Origin: Vibrio campbellii CAIM 519 = NBRC 15631 = ATCC 25920
GTDB lineage: Bacteria > Pseudomonadota > Gammaproteobacteria > Enterobacterales > Vibrionaceae
Assembly (NCBI RefSeq): GCF_002163755.1
Contig: NZ_CP015863.1
Coordinates: 3,189,250-3,253,249, forward strand
Direction: 5' to 3'
Length of the DNA stretch: 64,000 bases
The notes below the pieces were generated by a model. It made no database searches, was not told the DNA's origin, and saw nothing but the letters and a program-made list of their open reading frames with translations. Positions 58,906-64,000 of this stretch are shown piece after piece. Position numbers and translations under genes: made by a program. How positions within the stretch are numbered: the stretch's first letter is position 1; each line of letters begins with the position of its first letter.

Positions 58906-60082
58906 TGGTTCGTCTTATTTTCCTATTTGTTGTTCTTGGTGCCGTCTGTTCGTTGGCACTCAATTCTCAGGTCAGCAAGGTTACGTCCTGATCTCAATTG
59001 CCAACAAAACCATTGAGATGAGTGTAACCACTCTAGTGATCTTCGTGATTGCTGCCTTGGCGGCGCTGTTCTTCCTAGAATACGTGGTCAAGAAAGTGGT
59101 TTATGCAAGCTCAAGCACTTGGAACTACTTTAGTGTGCGCAAAATGCGGCGCTCTCGTCGCTATACCAACGAAGGCATCATCAAGCTACTTGAAGGTGAC
59201 TGGAAAGGCGCAGAGAAGAAAGTAACACGCTGGGCAAACCACCACGATATGCCTCTTCTGTGTTACTTAGTGGCTTCAGAAGCTGCGCAAGGTCAAGGTG
59301 ACAAAGCGAAGCGTGACCAGTACCTAGAACTGGCAAGCCAGCAAGCAAACGCGCACCTAGCGGTAGAGTTGACTCGCGCGAAACAGCTCATTCGTGATAA
59401 CGAATTCGAATCTGCATTCGATACACTGCAAGCACTGAAAGGTCAGTACGCGAATAACTCGATTGTTCTTAACCTGCTAAAAACCACTTACATGCAGCTT
59501 AAGCTATGGCAACCGCTGATCGATCTGATGCCTCAACTAAGCAAAGCAAACTGGTAACGGAGAAGAACAAGCGGAACTGATTCAGAAAGCACAATGCGGC
59601 TTGCTACACGAAGTGGCTCAGCAGCAAGGCAGTGAAGTCTTATCTCACACTGGAACGGGCTGCCGCGTAAGGTAAAAAGAGACGCTCATTTGATCGGTTG
59701 TTTTGCTCACGAGCTCATCTCACGTAAAGCAGATAACGAAGCATTCACAGTAATCAAAGAAGCACTGAAGAAGAGCCCAACACCAGAGCTCTACCAATTA
59801 CTGCCAGAGCTAAACCTGCCGGATAGCCACCCAGCCATCATATTCTTGGAAGGTGTCTTGAGGCGTGAACCAGAAAACGCAGCGGCGCAAAGTGCATTAG
59901 CGCACTTCTTCTTCCGCCAGGAAAAATGGCAAGAAGCGCAAGAGCACTTCGAGGTTGCGCTAAAACTTCGCTCAGACGTTTCTGACTATGCTTACCTAGC
60001 AGACACACTAGAGAAGCAAAACCTAACAAAAGCGGCTCACGAGGTCTCTCGTAAAGCGCTAACGCTAGTTCAAAACAACTAA
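58905..60082 (+). pseudogene. hemY: HemY TPR membrane protein, three frameshifts
   Basis: HemY is an inner-membrane protein with two N-terminal membrane segments and a TPR region. It takes part in late heme metabolism, but it is not the oxidase also called HemY in Bacillus. Frameshifts lie near 58943, 59553 and 59637. After correction it reads LFVGTQFSGQQGYVLISIANKT, the membrane segment TLVIFVIAALAALFFLEYVV, then TPR-like helices ending QNN at 60082. The terminator follows at 60099-60127. Confidence 0.88.
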
Positions 60083-60098
60083 GCGACCCAGAAAGCAG

Positions 60099-60127
60099 AA
60101 AGCCGACAGTTTACTGTCGGCTTTTTT
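60099..60127 (+). terminator. Terminator of the hemCDXY operon
   Basis: The perfect stem aaagccgacagt/actgtcggcttt with T7 follows 17 bp after the hemY stop. Confidence 0.92.
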
Positions 60128-60400
60128 ATTGCCTACAATTTTTCATGCCCTATCATCGTACGACTGACTCCCCCAAGAGCAGAGTTCCCTCTACTGACTG
60201 CACCTGATTAGAAATAATCGTCAAAGCTTATGTCGTTCATTCCAAGCTGCTCTTCTTCGTGTCACTAAGAAGCACGTGAAGCAACCGCAATCACTTTCTG
60301 CAAGACATAACGATTGGTTTTAAATGGTTAGGAGGGAAAGTCTCCTTCAAGAGCACAGTAAAGCGTAGTGATGACCAAAGAAGTAACTAGGAGTAATGTT

Positions 60401-60463
60401 ATGCACTTATTCGATGTGAGAGCCCCATACTGCGCTTGGATAGCGTTTGTTAATAAAAGATAA
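60401..60463 (+). CDS. Possible 20-aa peptide in the hemY-tRNA gap
   Basis: ATG 60401 with a strong ribosome site (AGGAG, seven bases upstream) opens a 20-codon frame (MHLFDVRAPYCAWIAFVNKR). The 0.8 kb gap 60128-60892 has no other reading frame I trust. No promoter or terminator is evident, so the frame may be chance or a fragment of a lost gene. Minus-strand 60328-60597 is an 89-codon frame that I rejected. Confidence 0.3.
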   Translation: MHLFDVRAPYCAWIAFVNKR

Positions 60464-60892
60464 AGCAAATCGACAGCAAGTATCAGAAGGCGTTCAGACG
60501 CTCTAATACACATGATTGCTACAGGTGAGTAGAAACGCTCTTTTGTTAAAAGAAACACTGCGTCGATATAGAGAGGAATAATAAGGGGAAAGTTCAATCA
60601 CTTTCGCTAGAGGGCAGTTTCTATAACCCTACAAGGCAAAGAAAATAGAAAGCCTCAAGGTACGGCTAAACCCTGGACAGCTTATTGAGTGGAGAGCAGC
60701 AGCGCTAGTTTGGAACTGCACTCGGTTAGGAAGTCACTTCATTTATTTACCAGCACTAGAAACGACGAAAACCGTTGGTTTCTCAACAGGCTTTCTTTGT
60801 AGTGACTGAGTTCGAGGACGACTAACCCTAAGTCGCGACTGACTTGAGATTTAATGCAAATCCCGTCTAATTCTCAAACGTCAGAAATGAAA

Positions 60893-60918
60893 AAGCCTCG
60901 CTATTTCTAGCGAGGCTT
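60893..60918 (-). terminator. Terminator after tRNA-Ser
   Basis: The stem aagcctcgcta/tagcgaggctt (loop tttc) is followed by T-rich sequence on the minus strand. It ends the transcript from the third rrn operon through tRNA-Ser. Confidence 0.9.
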
Positions 60919-60926
60919 CTTAATAG

Positions 60927-61017
60927 TGGCGGAGAGATAGGGATTTGAACCCTAGATACGCTATTAACGTATGCCGGTTTTCAAGACCGGTGCTTTCAAC
61001 CACTCAGCCATCTCTCC
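60927..61017 (-). tRNA. tRNA-Ser (anticodon TGA)
   Basis: This is a 91-nt class II tRNA on the minus strand with encoded CCA and acceptor stem GGAGAGA/TCTCTCC. The anticodon arm has CTTGAAA, giving TGA. The long variable arm is CATACGTTAATAGCGTATC. It lies 83 bp after the 5S gene of the third rrn operon, before a shared terminator, so it is probably part of that operon. Confidence 0.95.
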
Positions 61018-61100
61018 ACAAATTGTTACTAAAATTTAGTCTTACACTAATGATGCTAATTCTTAGTTTTGCCTTTAGATCTATCTAAAAGCGATATTAA

Positions 61101-61220
61101 AGCCTGGCGATGTCCTACTCTCACATGGGGAAGCCCCACACTACCATCGGCGCTAATTCGTTTCACTTCTGAGTTCGGAATGGAAGTCAGGTGGGTCCAA
61201 ATCGCTATGGTCGCCAAGCA
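61101..61220 (-). rRNA. rrf: 5S ribosomal RNA
   Basis: A 120-nt minus-strand 5S, identical over its length to the copy at 1104-1223. It belongs to the third rrn operon, whose 23S runs off the right edge. Confidence 0.96.
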
Positions 61221-61306
61221 AATTCTTTAATTCGGAAAGCTGTTTCAGTTCTTACACATTCAATTTGTTCTTGCTTTGAGTCCATCAAAACCCCTTGGGT
61301 GTTGTA

Positions 61307-64000
<2,694 letters not shown>

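Noticed and set aside
48068..60082. True genome decay of the lysine, cAMP and heme genes
   Set aside because: Breaks are single-base, clustered by position rather than pathway, often in homopolymers, and hit essential genes; sequence error explains them better.
60328..60597. 89-codon minus-strand frame in the hemY-tRNA gap
   Set aside because: No ribosome site, no recognisable domain, and it is a hydrophobic low-information frame in AT-rich sequence.

Overview
The window is about 46% GC Gammaproteobacterial chromosome. It is best read as Vibrio chromosome I, probably Harveyi clade (V. campbellii, V. harveyi, V. parahaemolyticus or V. alginolyticus relatives). The evidence is Vibrio-type rRNA, the standard Vibrio gene neighbourhoods (hemYXDC/cyaA/cyaY/lptM-lysA-dapF-DUF484-xerC-yigB; rpoH-ftsXEY/rsmD; glpEG; ubiCA/plsB/lexA) and a perfect universal parS site at 45387-45402. 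The parS site places the window in the origin-proximal part of the chromosome. Species assignment is inference; no search could be run.

Layout. 1-6437: two tandem rRNA operons on the minus strand, the 5' half of one 16S (1-788) followed upstream by a complete 16S-tRNAGlu-23S-5S operon, each with its own P1-like promoter. 6733-17473: a membrane-anchored RRM protein, murI, a broken DUF71 ATPase, btuB with a cobalamin riboswitch, trmA, yijD-fabR, sthA, a dinF-type MATE pump, a ~250 bp MITE-like element and an LCMT-like methyltransferase. 17708-30522: lexA with two SOS boxes, plsB, ubiCA, a FliL-domain protein, glpEG, a 0.4 kb gap carrying DnaA-box-like sites, rpoH, ftsXEY, rsmD, yhhL and yhgN. 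30635-35148: small accessory genes (yecH, lysoplasmalogenase), a ~0.8 kb A/C-rich non-coding stretch, a 26-codon membrane-peptide gene with its own promoter and terminator, a HEPN-like membrane protein, yhhM, an acyltransferase and a cystatin-like lipoprotein. 35238-38584: an organoarsenical operon (arsR, gapdh, a dual-specificity phosphatase, arsJ) with two similar hairpins before arsJ. 38687-47928: EAL-HDOD and FIST-GGDEF-EAL signalling proteins, rhtB, pldB-yigL, an EVE protein, a large lipoprotein, tapT and parS. 48068-60082: yigB-xerC-DUF484-dapF-lysA-lptM, cyaY, cyaA and hemCDXY. 60927-64000: tRNA-Ser, 5S and the 3' part of a third 23S gene.

The most striking whole-window pattern is a dense cluster of about 22 single-base indels from ~48.4 to ~59.7 kb that breaks almost every gene, including essential ones. 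It continues as indels in the otherwise near-identical 23S copy at 61.3-64 kb. I read this as a poorly polished stretch of sequence rather than gene decay, and I annotate the intended full-length genes there. Biologically the most interesting items are the arsJ operon with its unexplained phosphatase and paired hairpins, the 26-aa peptide gene beside a HEPN-like membrane protein, the cystatin-like lipoprotein, the DnaA-box cluster before glpE, the parS site and the covarying hairpin in the rrn leaders.
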